Source of the DNA: BJHQ01 sp964654285
GTDB lineage: Bacteria; Planctomycetota; UBA11346
Reading direction: 5' to 3'
Length of the DNA: 64,000 nt
NCBI GenBank assembly: GCA_964654285.1
Contig: CAZZJC010000003.1
Span: 1 to 64,000, forward strand
Shown here piece by piece: positions 34,824 to 43,505 of this stretch; position 1 is the stretch's first letter; every line of letters starts with the position of its first letter. Under the pieces are notes generated by a model. It was not told where the DNA came from and made no database searches. It was given only the letters and a program-made list of their open reading frames with translations. A program made the position numbers and the translations under genes.

Positions 34824-34914
34824 GGCCGCGATCATCACGCCGGTGGCAGCGGCACCAAGGCCCCTGCCACCGTGGGCAGGCGGATCGTCCGCAGGTGAAT
34901 GGGTCAGAAAGGAC

Positions 34915-34943
34915 TTGCGATCGGTATGGACCCATTGTAGAGT
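34915..34943 (+). promoter_or_regulatory. Probable sigma-70 type promoter of ssb
   Basis: TTGCGA and TAGAGT are separated by exactly 17 bases, with about 58 bases from the likely start site to the ssb ATG. On the other strand TACAAT overlaps the same -10 region and may serve hisF. Confidence 0.5.
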
Positions 34944-34947
34944 CCAT
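34926..34947. promoter_or_regulatory. Inverted repeat ATGGAC-N10-GTCCAT over the ssb -10 box
   Basis: A perfect 6-base inverted repeat spans the spacer and -10 box of the predicted ssb promoter, the usual place for a repressor operator. The binding factor is unknown; a damage-response repressor is one guess because ssb is often so controlled. Confidence 0.4.
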
Positions 34948-35007
34948 TCAAACCCTTCCGGCCGCCATCCAGGCACCACGCCGGCAACCCGCACCAGGAG
35001 CACCCCC

Positions 35008-35499
35008 ATGTCCTTCAACCTCAACCAGGTCAACCTCGCCGGACACCTCACCCGCGATCCCGAGGTGAAGCCGCTCGCCAGCCAGAAGACCGTCGCCGGC
35101 TTCGCCCTCGCGATCAACCGTCGCTGGAAGAGTCCGGACGGCGAGCAGAAAGAGGAAGTCACCTTCGTCGAATGCGAAGCCTGGGGCCGCACCGCCGAAC
35201 TCATCGGCCAGTACCTGACCAAGGGCAGCCCGGTCTACGTCAGCGGCCGGCTGAGAACGGACTCCTGGGAAGACAAGGACGGGAAAAAGCAGTCCCGCCT
35301 GAAGGTCGTGGTCGACAACATCCAGTTCCTGCCCAGCGCCAACGGCAAGGGTCGCACCGGCGACAGCACCCAGGGCGCCGACATCGCCGACACCCAGGCG
35401 AATCCCAACCCGCCCGTCCGCCCCATCGCCGCCGTCCCCCGCACCAACCGCGCATCCCCCCAGGCCGCGATCACCGCCGAGGACGAACCCCCGTTCTGA
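35008..35499 (+). CDS. ssb: Single-stranded DNA-binding protein
   Basis: SSB coats single-stranded DNA in replication, repair and recombination. The 163-residue protein has an N-terminal OB fold (about 1-110: NQVNLAGHLTRDPEVK, FVECEAWGRTAELIGQYLTKGSPVYVSGRLRTDSWEDKDG split over the strands), a disordered Asn/Pro linker and the acidic C-terminal tip EDEPPF that recruits partner proteins. AGGAG lies 8 bases before ATG 35008. It has its own likely promoter and is followed by a palindromic repeat array. Confidence 0.95.
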   Translation: MSFNLNQVNLAGHLTRDPEVKPLASQKTVAGFALAINRRWKSPDGEQKEEVTFVECEAWGRTAELIGQYLTKGSPVYVSGRLRTDSWEDKDGKKQSRLKVVVDNIQFLPSANGKGRTGDSTQGADIADTQANPNPPVRPIAAVPRTNRASPQAAITAEDEPPF

Positions 35500-35504
35500 A
35501 CCCC

Positions 35505-36003
35505 GGAGCGCCCTCTTCAGCTGATGGAGGAGCACCGGATTCATCCGGCCGCACAAGGGTTCTTGCACCTCAAGAGCGGCAGGCTGAAGCCCACCGTCCG
35601 TGCCGGCATATGTGCGGAAGGGAAAGCTGCTGCTGTTTCGTAGCGCCGGCTTCAGCCGGCTCGGACGGCCGGATTCATCCGGCCGCACAAGGGTTCTTGC
35701 ACCTCAAGAGCGGTGGGCTGAAGCCCACCGTCCGTGCCGGCTTATGTGCGGAAGGGAAAGCTGCTGTTCCGTAGCGCCGGCTTCAGCCGGCTCGGACGGC
35801 CGGATTCATCCGGCCGCACAAAGGCTCTTGCACCTCAAGAGCGGTGGGCTGAATCCACCGTCGGTGCCGGCTTATGTGCGGAAGGGCAAGCCGCTGCTGT
35901 TTCGTAGCGCCGGCTTCAGCCGGCTCGGACGGCCGGATTCATCCGGCCGCACAAGGGTTCTTGCACCTCAAGAGCGGTGGGCTGAAGCCCACCGTCCGTG
36001 CCT
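35505..36003. repeat. Tandem array of palindrome-rich units, 131-134 bp
   Basis: The unit is anchored by GGATTCATCCGGCC at 35537 (preceded by a degenerate half), 35671, 35802 and 35935, giving periods of 134, 131 and 133. Each unit carries three hairpins that share a TTCA/TGAA centre: GCCGGCTTCAGCCGGC, GGCCGGATTCATCCGGCC and GGTGGGCTGAAGCCCACC. They resemble REP-type palindromes of other bacteria. Frames run through the array but the period varies and no start site is convincing. The array lies between the convergent ends of ssb and the J-protein gene; nothing else is seen up to 36075. Confidence 0.93.
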
Positions 36004-36075
36004 GCCAAAGCCGGCGCCACGTCCGCATGGATCCATGCGATCCAGCGTTCCAACGTTACTCAATCCGTGATCCCG

Positions 36076-37599
36076 TCATGGCGAAACGTCCGGTGCGGAC
36101 AGGAACTTCACCGCCGTCTGGTGGAATGACGCATCCCCGTTCGTCCGGACCCATTCGGCGCATGAACGCCGCTGCTCGAACGGGATCTCGGCATCCTGCA
36201 GGATGCGTTCCAGCACTGCAGGTCGCGCTGCGGTGGTGCTGAGACCGGTGCCCTGGTTGATCACCACCGGGCGGAACCAATGGTGGATGCGCCGCTGGTC
36301 GCCCCGCAGCAGGGCGGCCTTGATCTGCTTGAAGATCGCATCCTGAAGCTGCGCAAACTGCTCGCTGCGGGTCGCCGAAGGAACGTTCCGTTCGGGAATC
36401 CTCGCCTGCGGTTCCGGATCCGACGATTTGCTGCACGAGGCCATCCGCCCCAGCACGAGGACGGCCACCAGGACGATCCAGGCCCAGCGCGTCCCGCTGA
36501 CGCCACCCCGGGATTCCCGCCTGCGCTCACGTTCCTCCTTGGTCGGGGGCAGCTTGAGGCCCGGGAAGGTCGTAGCCGCCGCATGTCGTACCGCACTGCT
36601 TTCAGGCAGGCGGGCGATCCTGGCTCGCAAGGCCTGCTCGTGCTGCTTGGGCATGTCTTCTTCATCAAGCGCCGTGAACCAGGCGCGACGCAACTCTGCG
36701 GGCCAACGTTCGAGTTCGCTCCCCATCCGCAGGCGGAGGTCCAGCTGATCCAGGAGGCCCCGGAGGTGGGTGGGCATGCTGGCGAAGGCGAGGTCCGCCA
36801 GGACCCGGCCGGTCATGGGATGATCGGTGGCGACCAGCATGCCGAGCCGGAAGTGGAGCATGCCTTCATGGCGCAGGTCCGGTGCGGCGGCGACCGATTC
36901 CGCCAGGGTCCGCAGGCGGGGATCACCACGCTGGTGCAGATGCTCGGCGACCGTGAACAGCGGTTCGGATTCCCCATCCACCGCCAGGGCGATGAGGAGG
37001 TCGAGGTCGAGCACGCCGGCCAGGACCGACGGGCGTCCGGCCAGCAGTGCAGCGATCCGGCGTCCCGCCGCCAAGCGGTCGGGCACCACCTGGAGGATGT
37101 CGCGGGCCGCACCTACCACCTCGGCCTCGCCGGGCTGGCCATCCCGCGCCAGCAAGCCCTCCAGGCGCCGCCAGGCACGGTCGAGCGCAGACGGGATCGC
37201 CGGCCTCGTTGCGGGCGCAGGAGAAGCCGTCACGGCCGACGGCGATCCCTGGGTCGCGACCGGCGCGACCGCAGGGATCAGGGTCGGCGTCCCCAAGGGC
37301 GGAGTATCGATCCGATCCTGAGGATCCTGAGGCGGAGGTCCCGGCGGGCCCGACGTTTCAACCGTTGATGCAGCGACGGCGGCTGGAGCAGCCTCGGCCA
37401 CCGCCTCGTCCTGGTCATCCTGCAGGATCCACCGCGCCATCGGCCCGGTCAGCGCCTGGTAGGCGTCATGGACGCGACGGAAGCCTTCGGGATCGCGATC
37501 CGGACGATGCGCCTTGAGCTGCTTGGCGTACGCCCGCTTCACCGTCGCCGGATCGCGGGCCTCCGCACGGCTGAGTCCGAGCACCTCCCAGGCGTTCAT
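36076..37599 (-). CDS. J-domain protein with membrane anchor, partner of HscC
   Basis: The first 55 residues form a J domain with the HPD motif extended to HRPD (residues 31-34), exactly the variant seen in the J partners of HscC in E. coli (DjlB/DjlC). Conserved surroundings include WEVLGL, VKRAYAKQLK and DPEGF. An acidic/Pro-rich linker (about 60-135), a helical domain (about 140-340), one membrane helix (about 372-392) and a C-terminal domain follow, 507 residues in all. The ATG overlaps the hscC stop (ATGA). It would bring substrate to HscC and stimulate its ATPase at the membrane. Confidence 0.88.
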   Translation of the reverse strand: MNAWEVLGLSRAEARDPATVKRAYAKQLKAHRPDRDPEGFRRVHDAYQALTGPMARWILQDDQDEAVAEAAPAAVAASTVETSGPPGPPPQDPQDRIDTPPLGTPTLIPAVAPVATQGSPSAVTASPAPATRPAIPSALDRAWRRLEGLLARDGQPGEAEVVGAARDILQVVPDRLAAGRRIAALLAGRPSVLAGVLDLDLLIALAVDGESEPLFTVAEHLHQRGDPRLRTLAESVAAAPDLRHEGMLHFRLGMLVATDHPMTGRVLADLAFASMPTHLRGLLDQLDLRLRMGSELERWPAELRRAWFTALDEEDMPKQHEQALRARIARLPESSAVRHAAATTFPGLKLPPTKEERERRRESRGGVSGTRWAWIVLVAVLVLGRMASCSKSSDPEPQARIPERNVPSATRSEQFAQLQDAIFKQIKAALLRGDQRRIHHWFRPVVINQGTGLSTTAARPAVLERILQDAEIPFEQRRSCAEWVRTNGDASFHQTAVKFLSAPDVSP

Positions 37600-39323
37600 C
37601 CCGATTTTCCACCGTCGTCATCATCCATCGGCTGACGCTCTCCTTCGCCGTCGTAGAAGTGGGCCAGGAACGAGTCGAGCACGGCGGCCGATTCCTGGAT
37701 CTTGTGCGGATCCTGGCTCGCGAGGGCGGATTCGAAGTCGTCGAGCCGGGCTTCCAGGGCTGCCCGGGGCGCACCGGTGAGGTCGGCCCACAGGCGCCGG
37801 GCGCGTTCGGTGCGGGCGCGGTTGGGCAGCAGGTCGCGCGGGTGGAGCTTGATCGGGGCCATCCGCCGCACGGCCTCGGCGATCTGGGCCTTGGTCATCG
37901 TCCCCGGCCGGCTCTCGATGACCAGGTTGTGCCGGGCGCCGGTCGAGACGACGAGGACATCGACTTCGAGGATCCCGTTCATGTCGTAGGTGAAGCGCAC
38001 CTCGACCGCACCGGGATCCTTCTGGCCGGGACGGTGCCGCAGACCGTTCACCTTGAGCACGCCCAGCTTGGTGTTTTCCGCCGTGAGGCGGCTTTCACCC
38101 TGGAAGATCTTGAGTTCGATCTGGTCCTGGTCGGGTCCGAAGGTGCGGTAGGACTGCTCGCGGCTGACCGGCACCGTGGTGTTGCGGTCGATGATGGGCG
38201 AGAAGAACCCGGCCTGCTGGTGTCCGGGCGCCCATTCCTTGGCGACCTCGACCCCGAGGGTGTGCGGGCAGACGTCGGTGAGGACCAGATCCTGCACCGC
38301 CTGGTCGTCGGCGCACAGCGCCGCCTGGACGGCCGCGCCGAGAGCGACGACGCGATCCGGGTCGAGGGAACGGTTCGGCGGGCGGTTGAGATCCGCAGCC
38401 ACGAAATCGATGACCGCCGGCATGCGGCTGGCCCCGCCGACCAGCAGCACGTCGTCGATCTCGCTCGGATCGAAGCCCGCGTCGCGCAGGCAGCGGCGCA
38501 CCACCGGACGCAGCCGGGCGGTGAGATGCTTGGTGCAGGCCGCGAAATCCTCGCGGGTGATCGCGATCTGGCGGCCCTCGAACTCGACCTCGGCGGATGG
38601 CGCGGTGGCGAGGCGGCGCTTGGCGACCTCGATGCGCTGGCGCAGGCGGGCGCGTTCCGATCCGTCGCGCTTCGCGCCGGACCGTTCCAGCACCATCTCC
38701 ATCAGGGCGTCGGTCCAGTCCTCGCCCCCCAGACGCGATTCGCCCCCGCTGGCCTTCACCTCGATGACGCCTTCGAAGGTTTCGAGGATGGTGACGTCGA
38801 ACGTCCCGCCGCCGAGGTCGAACACGAGCAGTTTCGCCGCCCGATCACGCTCCCGCAGGCCGAAGGCGAGCGCGGCCGCGGTGGGTTCGTTGAGGATGCG
38901 TTCGACCTTCAGACCGGCGATGTGCGCGGCCTCCATGGTCGCCTGCCGCTGCGCATCGTGGAAATAGGCCGGCACCGTGATCACCGCGCGGGTGCAGTCC
39001 TCGCCCAGGCGCATGCGGGCGATGCGGCGCATCTCGCTGAGGACATGCGCCGAGCATTCGGTCGGCGTCCAGGTGCGGCCGCCGAAGCGATACGTCGCCG
39101 GGGTGCCCATGTCGCGCTTGAAGAACGCGCGGCCGGCTTCGGGTGCCACCACCAGCCGATCCTTGGCGGCGCGACCGACCAGCACCGCGCCGTCCTCGGC
39201 GATCGCCACCGCCGATGGCGTCAAATGGTCATCGAATTCGTTCGCCAGGGTCTGCGGTCCATCCTTGCCCATGACCGCGACGAGCGAATTGGTAGTTCCC
39301 AGGTCTATGCCGATGATCGCCAT
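37596..39323 (-). CDS. hscC: HscC-type Hsp70 chaperone
   Basis: At 575 residues it is shorter than DnaK (about 640) and close to E. coli HscC (about 556). The start region IIGIDLGTTNSLVAV, the segment FFKRDMGT, ILNEPTAAALAFGL, LVFDLGGGTFDVTIL and LVGGASRMPAV are the ATPase motifs; FKRDMG and the short, lid-poor C-terminus point to HscC. The start at 39323 fits the family; an ATG four codons upstream is possible. It is the fourth gene in line after rluD, pth and gatB and overlaps its J-protein gene. HscC is a stress-related chaperone without GrpE dependence in E. coli. Confidence 0.88.
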   Translation of the reverse strand: MAIIGIDLGTTNSLVAVMGKDGPQTLANEFDDHLTPSAVAIAEDGAVLVGRAAKDRLVVAPEAGRAFFKRDMGTPATYRFGGRTWTPTECSAHVLSEMRRIARMRLGEDCTRAVITVPAYFHDAQRQATMEAAHIAGLKVERILNEPTAAALAFGLRERDRAAKLLVFDLGGGTFDVTILETFEGVIEVKASGGESRLGGEDWTDALMEMVLERSGAKRDGSERARLRQRIEVAKRRLATAPSAEVEFEGRQIAITREDFAACTKHLTARLRPVVRRCLRDAGFDPSEIDDVLLVGGASRMPAVIDFVAADLNRPPNRSLDPDRVVALGAAVQAALCADDQAVQDLVLTDVCPHTLGVEVAKEWAPGHQQAGFFSPIIDRNTTVPVSREQSYRTFGPDQDQIELKIFQGESRLTAENTKLGVLKVNGLRHRPGQKDPGAVEVRFTYDMNGILEVDVLVVSTGARHNLVIESRPGTMTKAQIAEAVRRMAPIKLHPRDLLPNRARTERARRLWADLTGAPRAALEARLDDFESALASQDPHKIQESAAVLDSFLAHFYDGEGERQPMDDDDGGKSG

Positions 39324-39389
39324 GATCGCGACCATGGCCGAGTCCGATCTCCCGCGCAAGTGCTGCGCTCAGCCTCGGGCCGCGAAGCG

Positions 39390-40835
39390 TCAACCGGCCG
39401 GCTGTCCGAGCTGCTTCAGCACTTCCGCCTTCACGTCGGCCGGGTTGGCCTTGCCGCCGGCGAGCTTCATGGTGGTGCCGACGAGGCGGCCGATGGCGTT
39501 GAGCTTGCCGGCGCGCACGTCGGCGGCGGCCTTGGCTTCCTGGGCGATGGCCTGGGCGACCCAGGCGGTCAGGGCGCCGGCGTCGCGCACCACGATCTTG
39601 CCCTTGCGGGTGAAGAACGCTTCGGGCTCTTCGCCGCTGGCGAACAGCTCGGTCGAGTCCGCTTTCGCTTCGACGCGGGCGACCGTACCGGCGTCGACCA
39701 GGGCGATCAGCCTGGCCATGGTGGCGAGCGGGGCGGCTTCGCCGATGCGGCGATGAGTCTCGTTGGCGAGGCGGATGGCCTCCTCGCGCGTCCAGTTGGC
39801 GGCCAGGCGCGGCTTGGCGCCGAGCTTGATCAGGTCTTCGACATAGTCGGCGATCTCGCGCTCGGCGGTGAGTTCGTGCGCCAGGGCGCGTTCGAAGCCG
39901 AACTGCGTCACGAAGCGGTCCTCGCGATCGAGAGCAAGTTCGGGCAGGCCGGCGCGGATGCGGGCGACATCGTCGGGAGTGATCTCCAGCGGCGGCAGGT
40001 CGGGATCGGGGAAGTAGCGGTAGTCGGCCGCGTCCTCCTTCGTGCGCATGACCCGGGTCGTCTTGGCGTCGGGATCCCAGAGCTTGGTGCACTGCCTGAT
40101 CTCGGCTTGGCGGCCGGCGCGGTGCAGGGCGATCATCTCGGCGACCTCGTGGTCGATCGCGGCCTCGACGTTGCGGAACGAGTTCAGGTTCTTGATCTCG
40201 ACCCTTGTACCGAAGGCGGCCTGACCGATTCGTCGCACCGACACGTTCGCATCGCAGCGCAGGCTGCCCTCCTGCATCTCGCAGTCGGACACGCCGACCC
40301 ACTTCAGGGCGCGTTTCAGCTCCATCAGGTAGAGGTAGGCCTCTTCCGACGAGCGCAGCTCGGGTTCGCTCACCACCTCGCACAGCGGCACCCCGGCACG
40401 GTTGAGGTCGATCTCGGAAAACGCGCCGTTTTCCTGGTGCACCAGCTTGCCGGCGTCCTCTTCCATGTGGATGCGGGTCAGGCGGATGGTCTTGGTGCTG
40501 CCATCGGCCTTGGCGATGCGGATCGCACCGCCGACGCAGTACGGCTCATCGTACTGGCTGATCTGGTAGCCCTTGGGCAGATCCGGATAGAAGTAGTGCT
40601 TGCGGTCGAAACGGCTCTTGCGCCGCACCTCGCCGCCGACCGCGATCGCCGCCCGCACCGCGAGCTCGACCGCGTGGGCGTTGATCACCGGCAGCGCGCC
40701 GGGCAGCCCGAGCGACACCACGTCGACCTGGGTGTTGGGCTCGGCCCCGAAGCGCGTCGTCGCGCCGCAGAACATCTTGGTCTGGGTCTTGAGCTGGACG
40801 TGGACCTCAAGCCCGATCACGGTTTCGTATTCCAT
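39390..40835 (-). CDS. gatB: Asp-tRNA(Asn)/Glu-tRNA(Gln) amidotransferase subunit B
   Basis: GatB binds the misacylated tRNA, activates its acidic side chain with ATP and receives ammonia from GatA, giving Gln-tRNA and Asn-tRNA. The 481-residue length is normal. The N-terminal signature EYETVIGLEVHVQLKTQTKMFC, the DLPKGYQISQYDEPYC segment and the C-terminal YqeY-like helical domain (about 330-480) are all present. It lies 12 bases after pth and 66 bases before hscC. gatA and gatC are not in the window, so the complex genes are split. Confidence 0.96.
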   Translation of the reverse strand: MEYETVIGLEVHVQLKTQTKMFCGATTRFGAEPNTQVDVVSLGLPGALPVINAHAVELAVRAAIAVGGEVRRKSRFDRKHYFYPDLPKGYQISQYDEPYCVGGAIRIAKADGSTKTIRLTRIHMEEDAGKLVHQENGAFSEIDLNRAGVPLCEVVSEPELRSSEEAYLYLMELKRALKWVGVSDCEMQEGSLRCDANVSVRRIGQAAFGTRVEIKNLNSFRNVEAAIDHEVAEMIALHRAGRQAEIRQCTKLWDPDAKTTRVMRTKEDAADYRYFPDPDLPPLEITPDDVARIRAGLPELALDREDRFVTQFGFERALAHELTAEREIADYVEDLIKLGAKPRLAANWTREEAIRLANETHRRIGEAAPLATMARLIALVDAGTVARVEAKADSTELFASGEEPEAFFTRKGKIVVRDAGALTAWVAQAIAQEAKAAADVRAGKLNAIGRLVGTTMKLAGGKANPADVKAEVLKQLGQPAG

Positions 40836-40847
40836 GCGGCGCGGAGC

Positions 40848-41540
40848 CTAGATGGGATCGCCGGGGCCGGAAGGGGTTGCGCCCGCGGGTTCAGCGCCCC
40901 CCTGCCCCGAAACAACAGGCGGAATCGTGGCGGGTGGATTCGGGACAGCCGGCGGACGTTTCGGCCTGGGTGGTGGCGGTCGCAACGGCCCGTTGAACTG
41001 GCACGCGATGACGACCCCGTCGCGCAGCCAGCCCTGGCAGCAGTCGGCGGCCTTCACGGTCATTGCGTTCACGTCAGCGAGCTCGTTTTCCGCAAAGCGG
41101 CTCAGCACCCAGTCGATCTGCTCGCGGCCCTCGGCCGGGGCTCCGACACCTAGACGCAGACGCGGATAGCCCTGGCCGATGCGGGCTTCGATGTCCTTGA
41201 GGCCGTTGTGGCCGCCGGCGGAACCGGACGGGCGCAGGCGCAGGTCACCCAGGGCGAGGTGGATGTCGTCGACCAGGACCAGCACGTCCTCGGGCGGAAG
41301 TTTATAGAACGTCATCGCGGCCTGCACCGAGGCGCCGCTGCCGTTCATGTAGGTGAGCGGTTTGATCAGCAGCACGGACTGGCCGGCAACCGGGATCTCG
41401 GTCACCTCGGCTTCGAAGCGACGCCGCCAGGAGGGCGACCCCGAGCGGCGAGCGAGTTCATCGATGACCGCGTAGCCCGCGTTGTGGCGGGTGTTGGCGT
41501 AGCGCGCGCCGGGATTGCCGAGTCCGACCAGGGCCTTCAT
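40848..41540 (-). CDS. pth: Peptidyl-tRNA hydrolase with C-terminal extension
   Basis: Pth frees tRNA from peptidyl-tRNA dropped by ribosomes. The catalytic core (about 1-185) shows LVGLGNPG, TRHNAGY with the catalytic His20 region, LLIKPLTYMNGSG, VLVLVDDI (Asp) and SAGGHNGLKDI. At 230 residues it is longer than usual because a Pro/Gly-rich tail (about 186-230) without clear fold has been added. The stop is TAG, one of two in the window. It begins 3 bases after rluD and precedes gatB by 12 bases, forming a translation-related operon. Confidence 0.95.
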   Translation of the reverse strand: MKALVGLGNPGARYANTRHNAGYAVIDELARRSGSPSWRRRFEAEVTEIPVAGQSVLLIKPLTYMNGSGASVQAAMTFYKLPPEDVLVLVDDIHLALGDLRLRPSGSAGGHNGLKDIEARIGQGYPRLRLGVGAPAEGREQIDWVLSRFAENELADVNAMTVKAADCCQGWLRDGVVIACQFNGPLRPPPPRPKRPPAVPNPPATIPPVVSGQGGAEPAGATPSGPGDPI

Positions 41541-41543
41541 GGT

Positions 41544-42572
41544 TCACCAGGGTTTCGGCTCGATCGGCCCCGGCAGCCAGGCGGCGATGTCGGCCGGGAT
41601 CGGCGCCCGCAGGGTGAGTTCGCCGCCGTCGGGATGCGGCAGGTCGAGCGTCCAGGCGTGCAGGGCCTGGCGGCGCAGCGCGGTGCGGTCTTCCGGCCCG
41701 GCGTTCAGGGGCCAGGTGCGGCTGCGGCCGTAGACCACGTCGGCGAGCACGGGATGACCGAGCGCAGCCAGGTGGACGCGGATCTGGTGCGTGCGCCCGG
41801 TGCGGGGACGCGCCTCGACCGCGCTGTAACCGTCGCCGCGCCAATGCACCACCGCCGTGGTGCGCGCCTCCTTGCCGCCGGGTTTTCCCACCGGGATCGC
41901 GATCCGCTTGCGGAAATCCTTGGGATGGCGCGCAATGGCGCCGTCGCAGGTCAGGTAGTCGGCGCGCGGCTGGCCGGCGACGAGGGCGAGATAGCGCTTC
42001 TTCACCCGGCGTTCGTGGAAGGATTCCTGCAGGTGCGCGAGCGCGCGCGCCGTGCGGGCGACGAGGATGATGCCGCTCGTCTCGGCATCGAGGCGATGCA
42101 CGAGGCCCAGGCGCTGGAGGTCGGTCGCATCCTCATCCGTCTCGGCGTCGGCCTCGGATCCGGTCGCCTCGGTCGTGTCCACAGGGCCGGTCGTCTCTGT
42201 CAGACCGCTGATCGGCCCCCAGCGGTGCATGACCGCGTTCATCAGCGTCCCGCGCGGGTGGCCGGGCGCGGGATGCACGACCAGGCCAGGCGGTTTGTCG
42301 ATCGCCACCAGCTGGTCGTCTTCATGCAGGACGTTCAGCGCGATGTCCTCGCCGACCAGGGTCGGCGTCTCGACGGCGGGCACCTCGATCGCGATGGTTT
42401 CGCCACCCGTGAGGAATCGTCCGGGCCGCGCCAAACCTGGCTGCACCTGGCAGCGCCCTTCGCGCAGGAGCTTCTGCACGAGGTTGCGTGACACCCCCGG
42501 CAACCGGCTTTCGATCCACACATCCAACCGCTGGCCGGCATCGGCGACGGGAACCTGCCAGGAATGCTGCAT
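41544..42572 (-). CDS. RluA/RluD-family 23S rRNA pseudouridine synthase
   Basis: The 342-residue protein has an S4 RNA-binding domain (about 10-70) and a pseudouridine synthase domain (about 80-330). The catalytic Asp is in LVHRLDAETSGI, the family HRLD motif. VAIDKPPGLVVHPAPGH, RTHQIRVHLAALGHPVLADVVYG are further family markers, given here as separate short blocks. It is closest to RluD, which modifies helix 69 of 23S rRNA. A short acidic insert (about 145-165) is unusual. ATG at 42572 is chosen because the upstream frame is not conserved in style. It heads the rluD-like, pth, gatB group and is divergent from trpC. Confidence 0.9.
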   Translation of the reverse strand: MQHSWQVPVADAGQRLDVWIESRLPGVSRNLVQKLLREGRCQVQPGLARPGRFLTGGETIAIEVPAVETPTLVGEDIALNVLHEDDQLVAIDKPPGLVVHPAPGHPRGTLMNAVMHRWGPISGLTETTGPVDTTEATGSEADAETDEDATDLQRLGLVHRLDAETSGIILVARTARALAHLQESFHERRVKKRYLALVAGQPRADYLTCDGAIARHPKDFRKRIAIPVGKPGGKEARTTAVVHWRGDGYSAVEARPRTGRTHQIRVHLAALGHPVLADVVYGRSRTWPLNAGPEDRTALRRQALHAWTLDLPHPDGGELTLRAPIPADIAAWLPGPIEPKPW

Positions 42573-42694
42573 GGACAGGATCGTGCGGACGGCGGCGGGG
42601 GGACAAGGCGATGGCGCGGGACCGGCGCCCACCCTGCGCGCAAGCCTGCTTGAGTCGCCCGCTGCAGGCCAACGATACGCCCCAGGAATGCCGC

Positions 42695-43474
42695 ATGATC
42701 CTCGATGACATCGTCGCCTACAAACGGGCCGAAGTGCTGCCCCTGCTGCCGCCGGTCGATCGCAGCGTCCTGCGCGATCTGCCGCCGTGCCGGGGGTTTC
42801 GCGCCGCGCTCAAGCGGAGGAAGGACGATGGCGTGCATGTCATCGCGGAATGCAAGAAGGGCAGTCCGTCGAAGGGCATCTTCGCCAAGGACTACGACCC
42901 GGTCGCGACCGCGTTCCATTACGTGGTCGGCGGCGCCCACTGCCTGAGCGTGCTCACCGACGAGCGCTATTTCTACGGCCACCTCGACCACCTGATCGCG
43001 GTGCGCGCCAACGTGCAGATTCCGATCATCCGCAAGGATTTCGTGGTGGACGAACGGCAGATCGCCCAGGCCCGCCTGGCCGGCGCGGACGCGGTGCTGC
43101 TCATCGCCGCCTGCCTGGAGCGCAGCCAGTTGCGCGATCTGCAAGGCTTCGCGCGCGAGATCGGCCTCGATGTCCTGGTCGAGGTCCACACCGAACGCGA
43201 GGCCGTCACCGCGCTCGCGGTCGCCGCCGATCCGATCGGCATCAACAACCGCGACCTCCAGACCTTCCGGGTCTCGCTCGACACCTCGCTGATGCTCGTC
43301 CCCGCCCTGGTCGATGGCAGCCGCGTGGTGGTGAGCGAAAGCGGCATCACGACCCGCGCCGACTGCCAGCGTCTCGAAGCCGCCGGCATCGATGCGGTGC
43401 TGGTCGGCGAGGCGTTGATGACCGCGGGCGACAGCGTGGCGGCGATCAGGAAACTGCGCGGGAAATTGCTGTAA
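42695..43474 (+). CDS. trpC: Indole-3-glycerol phosphate synthase
   Basis: TrpC closes the indole ring from CdRP in tryptophan synthesis. The 259-residue TIM barrel shows MILDDIVAYKR, VIAECKKGSPSKG (catalytic Lys), IIRKDFVVDE (catalytic Lys), LVEVHTE, GINNRDL and VSESGI. AGGAA lies 8 bases before the ATG. It stands alone, with no other trp genes, and ends in TAA, the only one seen here. It converges on an exported protein gene; ATCGGC and GCCGAT near 43474-43502 can pair but make a weak terminator. Confidence 0.95.
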   Translation: MILDDIVAYKRAEVLPLLPPVDRSVLRDLPPCRGFRAALKRRKDDGVHVIAECKKGSPSKGIFAKDYDPVATAFHYVVGGAHCLSVLTDERYFYGHLDHLIAVRANVQIPIIRKDFVVDERQIAQARLAGADAVLLIAACLERSQLRDLQGFAREIGLDVLVEVHTEREAVTALAVAADPIGINNRDLQTFRVSLDTSLMLVPALVDGSRVVVSESGITTRADCQRLEAAGIDAVLVGEALMTAGDSVAAIRKLRGKLL

Positions 43475-43505
43475 TCGGCCATCGCCCGGGTCGCGACGCC
43501 GATCG

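Noticed and set aside
35505..36003. Second repeat considered as coding repeat or CRISPR
   Set aside because: Periods of 134, 131 and 133 break the frame, units are fully repeated without spacers, and they consist of palindromes.
37659..41153. A 1164-codon plus-strand open frame
   Set aside because: It is antisense to hscC, gatB and pth, which have full family motifs.
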